Source of the DNA: Streptomyces sp. JH14
GTDB lineage: Bacteria; Actinomycetota; Actinomycetes; Streptomycetales; Streptomycetaceae
DNA: 64,000 nucleotides
Reading direction: 5' to 3'
Assembly: GCF_029428675.1 (NCBI RefSeq)
Contig: NZ_JAJNEL010000001.1
Coordinates: 248,001-312,000 of the forward strand
Shown in pieces: positions 16,023-24,430 of this stretch. The translations under genes and the position numbers were made by a program. The notes beneath the pieces are model-generated. The model did no database searches and was not told the DNA's origin. It worked only from the letters and a program-made list of their open reading frames with translations. Within the stretch, counting starts at the first letter, position 1; every line of letters starts with the position of its first letter.

Positions 16023-17089
16023 CAGGCCACCAGCTCTTCCGTGCGCACGTCGTAGACCGGCGGGGGCCCGCCGGTGTGCCGCAGCCCGACCGGCGCGTCA
16101 GCGGCGAAACGGACAGTCGGTGGCATCCGAACCCGTACGTCGCGCCGGCCACCGTGGTCGACCACGCAGATGATTTCGTCTCCCAGCCACTCCGCCGAGA
16201 CCACGCGGGCCGGGGCCGAACGCTCCGCCCCTGGTTCCGTGACCTCCAGCGCCTCCGGCCGGACGCCTGCGACCAGGCGACGGTCGCGCGGCAGGCCTGG
16301 CGGTGGCGTGAGGACCAGTCCGCCCTGACTGCGCAGCTTCCCTTCGGCCAGCTCCACCTCGATCAGGTTCATCGGCGGGGAGCCGATGAATGCGGCACAG
16401 AAGAGACTCGCCGGACGGTCGTAGACCTCCAGCGGCGTGCCGATCTGCTCGACGCGGCCCTTGTTGAGGATGGCTATTCTGTGGCCGAGCGACATCGCCT
16501 CGACTTGGTCGTGGGTGACGTAGACCATCGTCGTCCCCAGTCCCCCCTGCAGGTGCTTGATCTCCGTGCGCATGTCCGCCCTCAGCTCCGCGTCCAGATT
16601 GGTGAGGGGTTCGTCCATGAGGAAGGCGCGCGGTCGTCGCACCAGGGCGCGAGCAAGCGCGACGCGCTGCTGCTCCCCGCCGGACAGCCGGTGCGGTCGC
16701 CGGTCCAGGAGCGGACCGAGCCGCATCAGCCGGGCGGCCTCGTCGACCCGCTCGCGCACCTCCGCCTTGGGCAATCCCTCGGCCCGCAGCGGGAACGCCA
16801 GGTTGTCGCGGGTTCTCAGATGCGGGTAGAGAGCGTAGAACTGGAACACCATGGCGATGTCGCGCTCTGCTGGCGGCAGGTCGTTGACCAGCGTGTCGCC
16901 GATGCGGATGTCGCCCGTCGTCTGCCGCTCCAGGCCGGCTATGGCCCGCAGCGTGGTCGTCTTGCCGCAGCCCGAAGGGCCGAGCATCACGAACAGCTCG
17001 CCGTCGTCGATGGACAGGTCCACGTGCTCGACTGCGACCGTCCCATCCGGGTAGCGCTTGTGCAGGGTGGTCACCTCGATGCCCGCCAT
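16022..17089 (-). CDS. ABC transporter ATP-binding protein, CUT1/UgpC-like (first of two)
   Basis: A 355-residue ATPase with Walker A GPSGCGKTT near residue 36, signature LSGGEQQR near 135, Walker B RAFLMDEPL near 156, the canonical H-loop VYVTHDQVEAM near 190, and a MalK-type C-terminal domain. It is paralogous to the next gene. Two different ATPases with two permeases recall glycerol or polyol importers such as Rhizobium GlpST-PQ, offered as an analogy only. The substrate is unknown. Confidence 0.87.
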   Translation of the reverse strand: MAGIEVTTLHKRYPDGTVAVEHVDLSIDDGELFVMLGPSGCGKTTTLRAIAGLERQTTGDIRIGDTLVNDLPPAERDIAMVFQFYALYPHLRTRDNLAFPLRAEGLPKAEVRERVDEAARLMRLGPLLDRRPHRLSGGEQQRVALARALVRRPRAFLMDEPLTNLDAELRADMRTEIKHLQGGLGTTMVYVTHDQVEAMSLGHRIAILNKGRVEQIGTPLEVYDRPASLFCAAFIGSPPMNLIEVELAEGKLRSQGGLVLTPPPGLPRDRRLVAGVRPEALEVTEPGAERSAPARVVSAEWLGDEIICVVDHGGRRDVRVRMPPTVRFAADAPVGLRHTGGPPPVYDVRTEELVA

Positions 17090-18000
17090 CAGCGTCGCAC
17101 CGCCCCGAGCGTCACACCGGCGACGAGGTGCTTGCGCACCAGGTAGGCGAAGACGAGCACCGGTAGGGCGAACACCAGGGAGGCGGCGGCCACGAGACCC
17201 CAGTCCACGGTGGTTCCGCCGATGAGGCCGGCGATGGCGGGTGGGGCCGTCCGTACGTCATCGCTGGAGGTGAGGAAGATGGCGAACACGAACTCGTTCC
17301 ACGAGAAGATGAGTGCGAAGACCGCCGTCGCGGCGATGCCGGGCAGGAGCAGGGAAAGGGTGAACCGCCGGAACGCCTGCAAGCGGGTGTAGCCGTCGAG
17401 CATGGCGGCATCCTCGTATTCTGCGGGCACCTCGTCGACGAACCCCTTCATCATCCAGATCGTGAACGGGACGTTGAAGGCGGCGTAGATGAGGATCAGG
17501 CCGAGCTTGCTGTCGATGAGCCCGACTTCGCGGTACATGAGGAAGATCGGGATCACGACCACCACAGGCGGCATGAAGCGGGTGGACAGGATGAAGAACA
17601 GTTGGTCCTTCTTGGCCTTCACGGCGAAGCGCGAGTAAGCCCAGGCCGCCGGGACCCCCAGCACGGTGGCCAGCACCGTGGAGGCCCCGGCGACAAGGAG
17701 GGAGTTGAGGAACGCGACGGACAACTCCGAGCGACCGCCGCCGGGGGCGACGAACACGTCCTTGAAATGGTCCATGGTGACCATGAAGTGGAAGAACTTG
17801 GCCGGGATGGCGTAGACGTCCCGGTTCTCCTTGATGGACGTCTCGATCATCCACAGCACCGGAAAGAGCATCACGACGGCCAGCACGGTCAGCAGCGCGA
17901 CCTCCAGCACGGAGCGACCCCGGCCGCGGAGGCGACTCGCGGGGGGCGTGTGATCCTGGACAGGATCAGTGGACGCGGCCTCGTCGACGGAGACGGCCAT
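17089..18000 (-). CDS. ABC transporter permease, MalG type
   Basis: A 303-residue inner-membrane permease with about six hydrophobic segments. The ATG at 18000 overlaps the stop of the preceding permease gene (ATGA). An N-terminal cytoplasmic tail of about 30 residues leads to VALLTVLAVVMLFPVLWMIE. The permease-ATPase contact loop (EAA motif) is EYEDAAMLDGYTRLQAF near residue 190. It pairs with the MalF-type permease upstream. Confidence 0.88.
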   Translation of the reverse strand: MAVSVDEAASTDPVQDHTPPASRLRGRGRSVLEVALLTVLAVVMLFPVLWMIETSIKENRDVYAIPAKFFHFMVTMDHFKDVFVAPGGGRSELSVAFLNSLLVAGASTVLATVLGVPAAWAYSRFAVKAKKDQLFFILSTRFMPPVVVVIPIFLMYREVGLIDSKLGLILIYAAFNVPFTIWMMKGFVDEVPAEYEDAAMLDGYTRLQAFRRFTLSLLLPGIAATAVFALIFSWNEFVFAIFLTSSDDVRTAPPAIAGLIGGTTVDWGLVAAASLVFALPVLVFAYLVRKHLVAGVTLGAVRR

Positions 18001-18950
18001 CAGTCCTCCTTGAGCTTGTTCAAGTAGCGCAGGTAGAGCTGCGTGAGGACGATGACGACGAGGACCATGAGGATCCCGTACGCCGAGGCGGTTCCGGTGT
18101 TGAAGCCCAGGAACGCGACCTTGTAGACGTGGAACGACAACGTCTCGGTGGAGACCCCCGGACCGCCGCTGGTGAGGATGTAGACGAGGTCGAACAGCCG
18201 GAAGGCCTCGATGGCCCTGAACAGCACAGCGATGAGGAGCAGCGGCCACACCAGCGGAAGAGTGATGGTGCGGAACCGGAACCACTCGGACGCCCGGTCG
18301 ATCGAGGCGGCCTCGTACAGGTACTTGGGGACCGCGGTGAGGCCCGCGAGTGCGATGAGCATGATGAACGGCGTCCATTGCCAGGTGTCGACCACGATCA
18401 GGGAGATCAGTGCCGTTCGCTGCTGGGTGAGCCACTCCACCTGCCCCAGGCCGAGCGAGTCGAGCATGCTGTTGATCACGCCGAACTGCGCGTCGAGCAT
18501 GAATCGCCAGAACAGCCCGACCACGACCGGCGACAGCATCATCGGGACCAGGAACAGAGTGGTCAGCAGTCCTCGCCCGTGCGTGCGCCGTGAGATCAGG
18601 TAGGCGATGGAGAAGCCGAGCACGGTCTGCAGGGTGACCGCGCCGACCACGTAGATCAACGTCGTCAAGGCCCTCGTGTGGACCTGCGCCGAAGTCAGGA
18701 TGGCGGTGTAGTTCTCGAACCAGACGAAATGGGCCGGCCCCCCGCGGGTGGCCGAGTAGTCGGTGAAAGACAGGTACAACGCCCACAGCAACGGGAACAC
18801 CGACATGGCGAGCAGCAGCAGCAGCGCGGGGGAGATGAAGGCCACGGCGAGCCCGCGGTCGCTCAAGCGGCGGGACCGACTTGGTGCAAGCGGCGTCGCG
18901 GACGCCACCTGCCGGGCGTGGTCGGTCGTCAGAAGGGTGGGGTCACTCAC
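18000..18950 (-). CDS. ABC transporter permease, MalF/UgpA type
   Basis: A 316-residue permease. GTG at 18950 overlaps the stop of the binding-protein gene (GTGA), which supports this start. Hydrophobic helices begin with GLAVAFISPALLLLLAMSVF near residue 37. The EAA loop is YLYEAASIDRASEWFRF. It should form the heterodimeric channel with the MalG-type partner. Confidence 0.88.
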   Translation of the reverse strand: MSDPTLLTTDHARQVASATPLAPSRSRRLSDRGLAVAFISPALLLLLAMSVFPLLWALYLSFTDYSATRGGPAHFVWFENYTAILTSAQVHTRALTTLIYVVGAVTLQTVLGFSIAYLISRRTHGRGLLTTLFLVPMMLSPVVVGLFWRFMLDAQFGVINSMLDSLGLGQVEWLTQQRTALISLIVVDTWQWTPFIMLIALAGLTAVPKYLYEAASIDRASEWFRFRTITLPLVWPLLLIAVLFRAIEAFRLFDLVYILTSGGPGVSTETLSFHVYKVAFLGFNTGTASAYGILMVLVVIVLTQLYLRYLNKLKED

Positions 18951-20371
18951 AGTCCGCCGCCGCCCTTGCGGCTGCCGGAGTCGAGCACGCTCTGCTGCTC
19001 TTTGGCGATGTCGTCGAGCGCATCCTTCGGCTTTTTCGTGCCGTTGAGAGCCGCGTTCACGTTGGTGTTCTCGATGTCGACGAGGCGCGCGTACTCGGGC
19101 ACGTTCCACATGTCCCGCATCCGCGGAACCGAGTCGGCGTACACCTGGTTGAACGGCCCGGCATTGAGGAACTCGGGCGACTGCAGGGCGTCCGTACGTG
19201 CGGGCACGCCACCAGCCGCGGCCCACTTCTTCTGGATGTCAGCCCGCTCGAACCACTTCATGAAGTTCAGTGCCTCCGCCTGGTTCGCCTTGGAGGAGTA
19301 GGCCGACACGTGCATCCCCATGCCGCCGAGAGGCACCAGGTTCGTCTTCTGGCTCGGCAGGGTGGCAAAACCCAGCTTGTCGAGAATCTGCTCCCGCGTG
19401 GTGCCGAGCGTCGACTGCTTCGGGTCGAGCAGGCCGCCGCTCGCGGCGATCCAGTTGAACGCGATGCATGCCTTGCCCTGGGCGACCGCCGCGTTCACCT
19501 CGTCGATGAACCAGTTGCCGGAGCCCTTGGCGGTCAGCGGCTTCATCTTGTTGACCAGGACGTCCATCGCCTCCTGGCCCGCCGCGTCGTTGAGGACGCC
19601 CTCGGTCTTGTGCGTTTTGGCGTCCCAGAGGTTGCCGCCGTAGACGCCGTTGACCGTGTTGTAGGTCACGGCCGCGGCGTCGGAGCCGTTGGCCTGGTGG
19701 AAAGCCAGCCCGCTGACACCAGGGTTGTCCGCCTGGCACTTCTCGGCGACTGAGATCATCTCGTCCCAGGTCTGCGGTGGCTTGTCGCCGATCAGATCCT
19801 TGCGATAGATCATCGTCCAGGTGTCGCCGAGCAGCGGCAGTCCGTACAGGCTGGCGTTCTCGTCGCGCTTCCCGGTCTCCGCCTGCGGGAACTGGCCGTA
19901 GGCCGCCAGGAGGTACGGGTTGTAGGCCTTGACGTCGATGTTCTTCTTGACGAAGTCGGTGATGTCGAGGATGTTGCCGTTCGTCACGGCCTCACCGATG
20001 TGCTGCGAGTCCAGGATCGGGATGTCGAAGTCGGTCTTGTGCGCTGCGAACTGGGTGAACATCGCGTCGTGCCAGTTCGCGTTCGGCACGGTGTTGACCT
20101 TGATGGTCACGTTCGGCCGCGCCTTGGTGTACTCCGCGTTCGCGAAGGCTTCCAGAGCGTGAGCGGGGGGCCAGTCGAACCAGATGAAGCTGAGGGTCAG
20201 CGGGTCCTTGGTGAGCTCCGGGATGGTCGCCGGCGCCTTGGGCGCGCTCGAATCCGCGCCGTCGTCCTGCCCGCAAGCCGCCATGGTCGCGGCCACTAAT
20301 ACGGCCGCCGTCGCCAGCTGCGCCGTTCGACCGGAAACGGACAGTCGTCTTATTCGCTCTGGATGCCGCAT
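18947..20371 (-). CDS. Extracellular solute-binding protein, family 1 lipoprotein
   Basis: A 474-residue ligand-capture protein of the ABC importer, tethered to the outer face of the membrane. The ATG at 20371 is preceded by AGGCAGGA. The N terminus has basic residues, a hydrophobic core and the lipobox ATMAAC, giving a lipid-modified Cys near residue 33. The mature part opens with the typical pattern TLSFIWFDWPPAHALEAF and VTIKVNTVPNANWHDAM. It heads the operon binding protein, MalF, MalG, ATPase, ATPase, small ORF, dehydrogenases. The ligand is unknown; sugars, polyols and small hydroxyacids are possible. Confidence 0.87.
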   Translation of the reverse strand: MRHPERIRRLSVSGRTAQLATAAVLVAATMAACGQDDGADSSAPKAPATIPELTKDPLTLSFIWFDWPPAHALEAFANAEYTKARPNVTIKVNTVPNANWHDAMFTQFAAHKTDFDIPILDSQHIGEAVTNGNILDITDFVKKNIDVKAYNPYLLAAYGQFPQAETGKRDENASLYGLPLLGDTWTMIYRKDLIGDKPPQTWDEMISVAEKCQADNPGVSGLAFHQANGSDAAAVTYNTVNGVYGGNLWDAKTHKTEGVLNDAAGQEAMDVLVNKMKPLTAKGSGNWFIDEVNAAVAQGKACIAFNWIAASGGLLDPKQSTLGTTREQILDKLGFATLPSQKTNLVPLGGMGMHVSAYSSKANQAEALNFMKWFERADIQKKWAAAGGVPARTDALQSPEFLNAGPFNQVYADSVPRMRDMWNVPEYARLVDIENTNVNAALNGTKKPKDALDDIAKEQQSVLDSGSRKGGGGL

Positions 20372-20771
20372 CTTCCTGCCTGCCTTCTGGGTGGGGAGCT
20401 CTGGAGCCTTGCTGCGTGCTTCGCCGAGCAGTTGCTGGGGGATGTTCAGGCGGGTCGACGGCTGCCGCAAGGGCTGACCCGCAGACCGGCGTCACGGGTA
20501 CGCCGCGAGGTAATGGGGCTTCAAGCAGTCGACAGGTCCTTCGACCCTTGTGCGGCCCGGCGGCGAACCGAGTAGGACATCGAGCATGCTCATAGGAGCT
20601 CCAACTGATCGAAGCGGAGCGATGGCGGGCGGTTCCGCGACGGGTGGACGGGTGAAGGAGGGCTGGCGTCCGTCACCTTTCCTATACGATCTGAGTGGTC
20701 GTCACCATGCAGCAGCGTTGCGACCGATGTCAACAGGTTCGCGAAGACGTAAGAAAGGACCTCACGTCAAG
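20372..20771. promoter_or_regulatory. Divergent promoter region between importer operon and GntR gene
   Basis: About 400 bases without a convincing gene. It must hold the promoters of the minus-strand importer operon and the plus-strand regulator. A short dyad GTCGA..TCGAC lies at 20528-20545. I see no clear -10/-35 boxes or strong operator. Confidence 0.4.
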
Positions 20772-21506
20772 ATGGACGACGAAGCGACGATCGCGCGGCG
20801 CCAGGAGGCCATGACGGGCGGAACGCCGCCGGGAAGATCTCGCGGCCGGCTTGCCGACGAGGTGTACGACACGCTGCTCGGACAGCTGATGTCGCTACGG
20901 ATCGAGCCTGGTTCCCGCGTCACGATCGACGTCCTGGCGCGAGAGCTGAGGGTCTCGCAGACGCCGATCCGAGACGCTCTGAACCGCATGGAGGCCGAGG
21001 GCCTGGTCGTGCGTGTGCCCCATGCCGGCTATCACATTCCCCCCCAGATCACCCGTCAGCGATTCGAGGACATGCTCGAGCTCCGCCTGCTCCTCGAGCC
21101 GGCGGCGGCGCGCAGATCTGCCGAACGCGCATCATTGCAGCAGGTGGCCGGCCTGCGGCGACTGCTGGAGGAGATGGCTGAGCTGGAGGGGGGCACCGGG
21201 CTCATGGCCTATGGCGCCTTCGGGCTCCGCGACGCCGCTTTTCACAATCTCATCGCCTTGAGCGCGGAGAACCAGCTCATCCGCGAAGCGCTCGCTCGCC
21301 TGCACGCGCACGTGCACCTGTTCCGGCTTCTCCACGACACCCAGGTCGCTCACTTGGCGATGGCCGAGCACGAAGAAGTTGTGGCCGCGATCGCCGCGCG
21401 TGACCCCGACGCCGCCGCCTACGCCATGCGTCGGCACATCCTGCTGTCCGGCGAGCGGTTCCGACGATTGTTCGACGAAATCAAGGGTTCGGACGGTATG
21501 GCGTAA
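20772..21506 (+). CDS. GntR-family transcriptional regulator with FCD domain
   Basis: A 244-residue regulator. The winged helix-turn-helix is at about 25-85 (RGRLADEVYDTLLGQLM, then TIDVLARELRVSQTPIRDAL). The all-helical FCD ligand domain follows, with FEDMLELRLLLEPAAARRSA and metal-binding His residues in AAFHNLIA and in AEHEEVVAAI. It is divergent from the importer operon, which it probably controls; FCD regulators usually sense the carboxylate being metabolised. ATG at 20772 gives a normal length. An in-frame ATG at 20727 is an alternative, and neither has a strong ribosome site. Confidence 0.85.
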   Translation: MDDEATIARRQEAMTGGTPPGRSRGRLADEVYDTLLGQLMSLRIEPGSRVTIDVLARELRVSQTPIRDALNRMEAEGLVVRVPHAGYHIPPQITRQRFEDMLELRLLLEPAAARRSAERASLQQVAGLRRLLEEMAELEGGTGLMAYGAFGLRDAAFHNLIALSAENQLIREALARLHAHVHLFRLLHDTQVAHLAMAEHEEVVAAIAARDPDAAAYAMRRHILLSGERFRRLFDEIKGSDGMA

Positions 21507-21606
21507 AGGCTTGACGGGCGGGCTGGGCCGAGGAATGCTAACGCAATTGGATCAGATCGGATTGGATTGGATCGACGTCACCCGCCTCAGATGCGAGGAG
21601 AAGTAG

Positions 21607-22176
21607 GTGCCCAGAGCGCTGCTCCTGACCGGCGACGCCGCCGAGGAGCTCGACACCATGTATCCCTACTATCGCGTGCAGGAGGGCGGTTGGGACGTTG
21701 ACGTCTCGTCACGGACGATGCGTGACGTTCAGCTGGTCATCCACGAGTTCGACCCCAACTCCGACGCCTACGTGGAGAAGAACGGCCGAAAGTTGCCGGT
21801 CGACGTGCCCTGGGCCGAGGTCGACGTCGAGCGCTATGACGCCCTCATCATCCCTGGGGGACGCGCCCCCGAGTGGATCCGGGTCGACGCCGACGTCAGG
21901 CGCATCACCGAGCACTTCTTCGCGCGCAGCCTCCCGATCGCGCTGGTATGCCACGGCGCGCAGGTGCCAGCTGTGTACGGGCTGCTGAAGGGCAGGAAGA
22001 CAGCGTGCTTCCCCCCCATCACCGGTGACATGGAGAACGCGGGCGCGACGGTCATCGACGCTCCCGACGTCGTGGACGGCAACCTCGTCTCCTGCCGGGG
22101 GTGGCCCGACATGCCGCAATTCGGCAGGGCGATGATGGAGGTCTTTTCGAAATCCATCAACTCCGCATCGGCATGA
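21607..22176 (+). CDS. DJ-1/PfpI-family protein
   Basis: A 189-residue protein of the class-I amidotransferase-like superfamily. The nucleophile elbow is ALVCHGAQVPAVYG with Cys115. The acidic partner of this family is expected near residue 15 (EELD). DALIIPGGRAPEWIR near residue 79 is a second family hallmark. The closest types act as peptidases, deglycases or chaperones, so the reaction is uncertain. GTG at 21607 follows GAGGAG. It probably shares a transcript with the GntR gene upstream and the hydrolase downstream. The 100-base gap before it contains GGATT repeats only. Confidence 0.82.
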   Translation: MPRALLLTGDAAEELDTMYPYYRVQEGGWDVDVSSRTMRDVQLVIHEFDPNSDAYVEKNGRKLPVDVPWAEVDVERYDALIIPGGRAPEWIRVDADVRRITEHFFARSLPIALVCHGAQVPAVYGLLKGRKTACFPPITGDMENAGATVIDAPDVVDGNLVSCRGWPDMPQFGRAMMEVFSKSINSASA

Positions 22177-22195
22177 GCACACCTGGCCTGTCCCA

Positions 22196-23017
22196 GTGAC
22201 GGCACTTCGGACCGTCACAGTCGACGGCTCCCCCGTCCACGTCATGGAGAGCGGCACCGGGCCCGCGGTGCTGATGCTGCACGGCTCCGGACCCGGTACG
22301 ACCGGATCCGGAGCCTGGTCAACGACGGCACAGGCGCTGGGCACGTCCTGGCACCTGGTGGCTCCTGACCAGGCGGGGTTCGGCCGTACACCAATCCCGG
22401 CGGGCTCCAGGGGTGGGCTCCGGCTGTGGACGGAGCAGGCCGCGGGCCTGATGGATGCTCTCGGCGTCGAGCACTACGCCGTGGTGGGCCACTCCATGGG
22501 CGGTGCCGTGGCGCTGGCGTTGGCGGCCGCGCGTCCCCAGCAGGTCACCCGTGTCGTGGCGGTCTCGACGATGGGCGCCCCCGGGGCGCCGCTGTCCGCC
22601 GAGCTCGACGCGGTCTGGGCCGCCCCCGCCGGCCCGCTCGGGGCACGAGACATGTTGAGTCGCCTCGTCCTCGACCAAGCGCTCGTGACCGAGTCGGCCG
22701 TCGCTGCCCGTGCAGCTGCGATGCGAGCGGGGGCGGCCGCATTCGCGTCGTTGTTCCCTCCACCTAGGGCACGTTGGGCCGACGAGCTCACCCTCTCGGC
22801 GCAAACGCTGGCAGGGGTCCGCGCGCCCGTGCTGCTCGTCCACGGCGCCGAGGACCGAGTCACCTCGCTCGGGACGGCAGCCCTGCCCCTGCTCGAACAC
22901 CTGGCCGATGTCCGTCTGCACGTGCTCGGCCGATGCGGGCACGTGCCGGCGCTCGAGCACCCGCACGACTTCAGGCGACTCCTGTCGTGCTTCCTCGGCC
23001 GGGAACGAGGTCACTAG
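22196..23017 (+). CDS. Alpha/beta-fold hydrolase
   Basis: A 273-residue serine hydrolase. The oxyanion region is LMLHGSGPGTTGSGAW near 26-41, as in meta-cleavage-product hydrolases and lactonases. The nucleophile elbow is VVGHSMGGAVAL with Ser100. The acid is Asp in VHGAEDRVT near 220, and the base is His in GRCGHVPALEHP near 250. The gene starts 19 bases after the DJ-1 gene and ends where IS5 debris begins, so it marks the right side of the catabolic island. It might open a lactone or ester feeding the hydroxyacid pathway. That is inference. Confidence 0.83.
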   Translation: MTALRTVTVDGSPVHVMESGTGPAVLMLHGSGPGTTGSGAWSTTAQALGTSWHLVAPDQAGFGRTPIPAGSRGGLRLWTEQAAGLMDALGVEHYAVVGHSMGGAVALALAAARPQQVTRVVAVSTMGAPGAPLSAELDAVWAAPAGPLGARDMLSRLVLDQALVTESAVAARAAAMRAGAAAFASLFPPPRARWADELTLSAQTLAGVRAPVLLVHGAEDRVTSLGTAALPLLEHLADVRLHVLGRCGHVPALEHPHDFRRLLSCFLGRERGH

Positions 23018-23187
23018 TCATGCAGGTCCGGTGATGCTGCGTAGCCACAGCATCGTGCCGCACAAGTGGAGTCCGGCCAGGTAGCTCTCGGGAGTCTTGT
23101 CGTAGCGGGTGGCGATCCCGCGCCAGTTGCGCAGCCGGTTGATGCACCGCTCGACGGTGTTGCGGTCCTTGTACAGCTCGGCGTCGC
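23018..23187 (-). pseudogene. IS5-family transposase C-terminal remnant
   Basis: The minus strand encodes only the tail of an IS5-type transposase: YKDRNTVERCINRLRNWRGI (with the catalytic Glu) and TRYDKTPESYLAGLHLCG. It is fused without a break to the front of a transporter gene at about 23188. Everything upstream of the catalytic Glu region is missing. Confidence 0.8.
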
Positions 23188-23388
23188 GAAGACGGCCAGG
23201 GCGGACATGGTGGACGACAGACTGTCGGTGGAGGGGAAGAACTGCGGTCCCAGGGAGGACGCGAGCAGTCCGTAGACCATCCAGTCGTACCACTCGACGG
23301 CGTTGCCGCCACCGAGGGCCAGCAGTGCGCGCCGCTGGGAGAGAGGAGTACGGACTGCAGTAGCTGATCTTTCATGGAGCGATGCCAT
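23188..23388 (-). pseudogene. MFS transporter (MHS-type) N-terminal remnant
   Basis: From ATG at 23388 the minus strand reads MASLHERSATAVRTPL and then LLALGGGNAVEWYDWMVYGL, the characteristic first helix of metabolite:proton symporters. It breaks off after STMSALAVFA, where IS5 sequence begins. Only about 67 of some 430 residues remain. It lies just downstream of, and on the same strand as, the XRE-cupin regulator, probably its former target. Confidence 0.75.
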
Positions 23389-23495
23389 AGCGGGGGCACC
23401 TCGCGGTGAAAGGCGCACGGCTCAGGCCGTGCGGGAGCTGCGCCCGGGCCGACGGCCGGGGCGTTGAGGGAGCGGGGTACGGCGGAGCCCCGGGC

Positions 23496-24104
23496 CTACC
23501 AGCTGGGCGGGGTGATGACCCAGACGGAAGTGGACGGCTCGTCACCGGGGTTGGCGTACCAGTGCGGGACGCTCGACGAGTACGTGATCGAGTCACCGGC
23601 CTCGAGCCGGTGCCGGACGCCGTCGAGATAGACGTCCTTGACACCGGAGAGAACGATGCCGAACTCTTCGCCGTTGTGGCGGAAGGGGGTGCTGCTGGTG
23701 TCATGACCCGGCTGGGTCTCGACCCAGAGGACCTCGAGCGCGCCGTTCAGCGTAGGAGTGAGCAACTCGTAGGTGGCGTCGTCGAGTCCATCGGTGCCGT
23801 GGAAATCGAGACTGCGGCGCTCGGCGCGCCGCACCACGGGGCTGATCTGTTCGGTCAGGTGGAAGAGCCTGCCGATGGGGATGTCCAGCCCGTGCGCGAT
23901 CTGGACCAGGGTGGCGAAGGACGGATTGCCCTTGCCGCGTTCGATCTGACTGATGAGGCCGGTGCTCACACCGGATCCTCGGCTGAGGTCGTCGAGGGTG
24001 TAACCGGCCTGCTTGCGCAGTGCCTTGATCTGGATTCCCACTGTGGCGACGAGAGCGTCCAGGTCCGGCTGACCGTCCTGGGGTACGTGGATTGCGTCAC
24101 TCAC
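23496..24104 (-). CDS. XRE-family regulator with cupin domain
   Basis: A 202-residue regulator with an N-terminal helix-turn-helix (IKALRKQAGYTLDDLSRGSG, then VSTGLISQIERGKGNPSFAT) at about 22-75, and a C-terminal cupin barrel at about 125-200 with FRHNGEEFGIVLSG and HWYANPGDEP. GTG at 24104 gives normal family length. The frame stays open to an ATG at 24260, but that stretch is AT-rich and contains two palindromes, so it is more likely promoter. The regulated gene was probably the MFS transporter now truncated downstream. Confidence 0.82.
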   Translation of the reverse strand: MSDAIHVPQDGQPDLDALVATVGIQIKALRKQAGYTLDDLSRGSGVSTGLISQIERGKGNPSFATLVQIAHGLDIPIGRLFHLTEQISPVVRRAERRSLDFHGTDGLDDATYELLTPTLNGALEVLWVETQPGHDTSSTPFRHNGEEFGIVLSGVKDVYLDGVRHRLEAGDSITYSSSVPHWYANPGDEPSTSVWVITPPSW

Positions 24105-24210
24105 AGCTTCGACCTGCCTCAGTGGCGTGGGGACGGAAGGAGCTTCGCCGTTGAGCAACAAGCGCTTCGGCGGAGCGTGTGCGGCCTCGACGATCCGAGC
24201 TTGGTCATAT

Positions 24211-24259
24211 TGAAGAGCTTCACTAGATTGAAAACAACCCTTCAGAGTGAAGAACTTCA
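24211..24259. promoter_or_regulatory. Paired operator-like sites TGAAG-NN-CTTCA
   Basis: Two 12-base dyads, TGAAGAGCTTCA (24211-24222) and TGAAGAACTTCA (24248-24259), share arms TGAAG/CTTCA and lie 37 bases apart in AT-rich DNA upstream of the XRE-cupin gene. They are good candidates for autoregulation. Confidence 0.55.
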
Positions 24260-24337
24260 ACCGAACGGTGAGCGGCGGTCCCTGTCACGTCGTGCAGCGG
24301 TCGCGGACGCATGATCCGACCTGGTCAGGACATGCCG

Positions 24338-24366
24338 AAGCGGCGGGGAGCTTCTCCCCGCCGCTT
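24338..24366. terminator. Terminator hairpin at the end of the murein-peptide operon
   Basis: AAGCGGCGGGGAG (24338-24350) pairs perfectly with 24354-24366 across a CTT loop, 65 bases beyond the LD-carboxypeptidase stop on the minus strand. A run of T and C follows on one side. Confidence 0.75.
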
Positions 24367-24430
24367 CTTCACCGCTCCATCCGGAGCTCCCGGCCACCGC
24401 CGAAGGGCGCCTCACCGGCCGTCGGTCCGG

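Noticed and set aside
21541..21573. GGATT repeats before the DJ-1 gene as a regulatory array.
   Set aside because: Only a few imperfect copies, with no spacing pattern or symmetry.
10131..23187. The two IS5 fragments as two halves of one element split by the island.
   Set aside because: Both lie on the minus strand, but the N-terminal/middle part is at lower coordinates than the C-terminal part. That is the wrong order for a simple split.
23496..24260. A longer XRE-cupin protein starting at 24260.
   Set aside because: The added 52 residues lack family similarity, the DNA is AT-rich with operator-like dyads, and GTG at 24104 gives a normal length.
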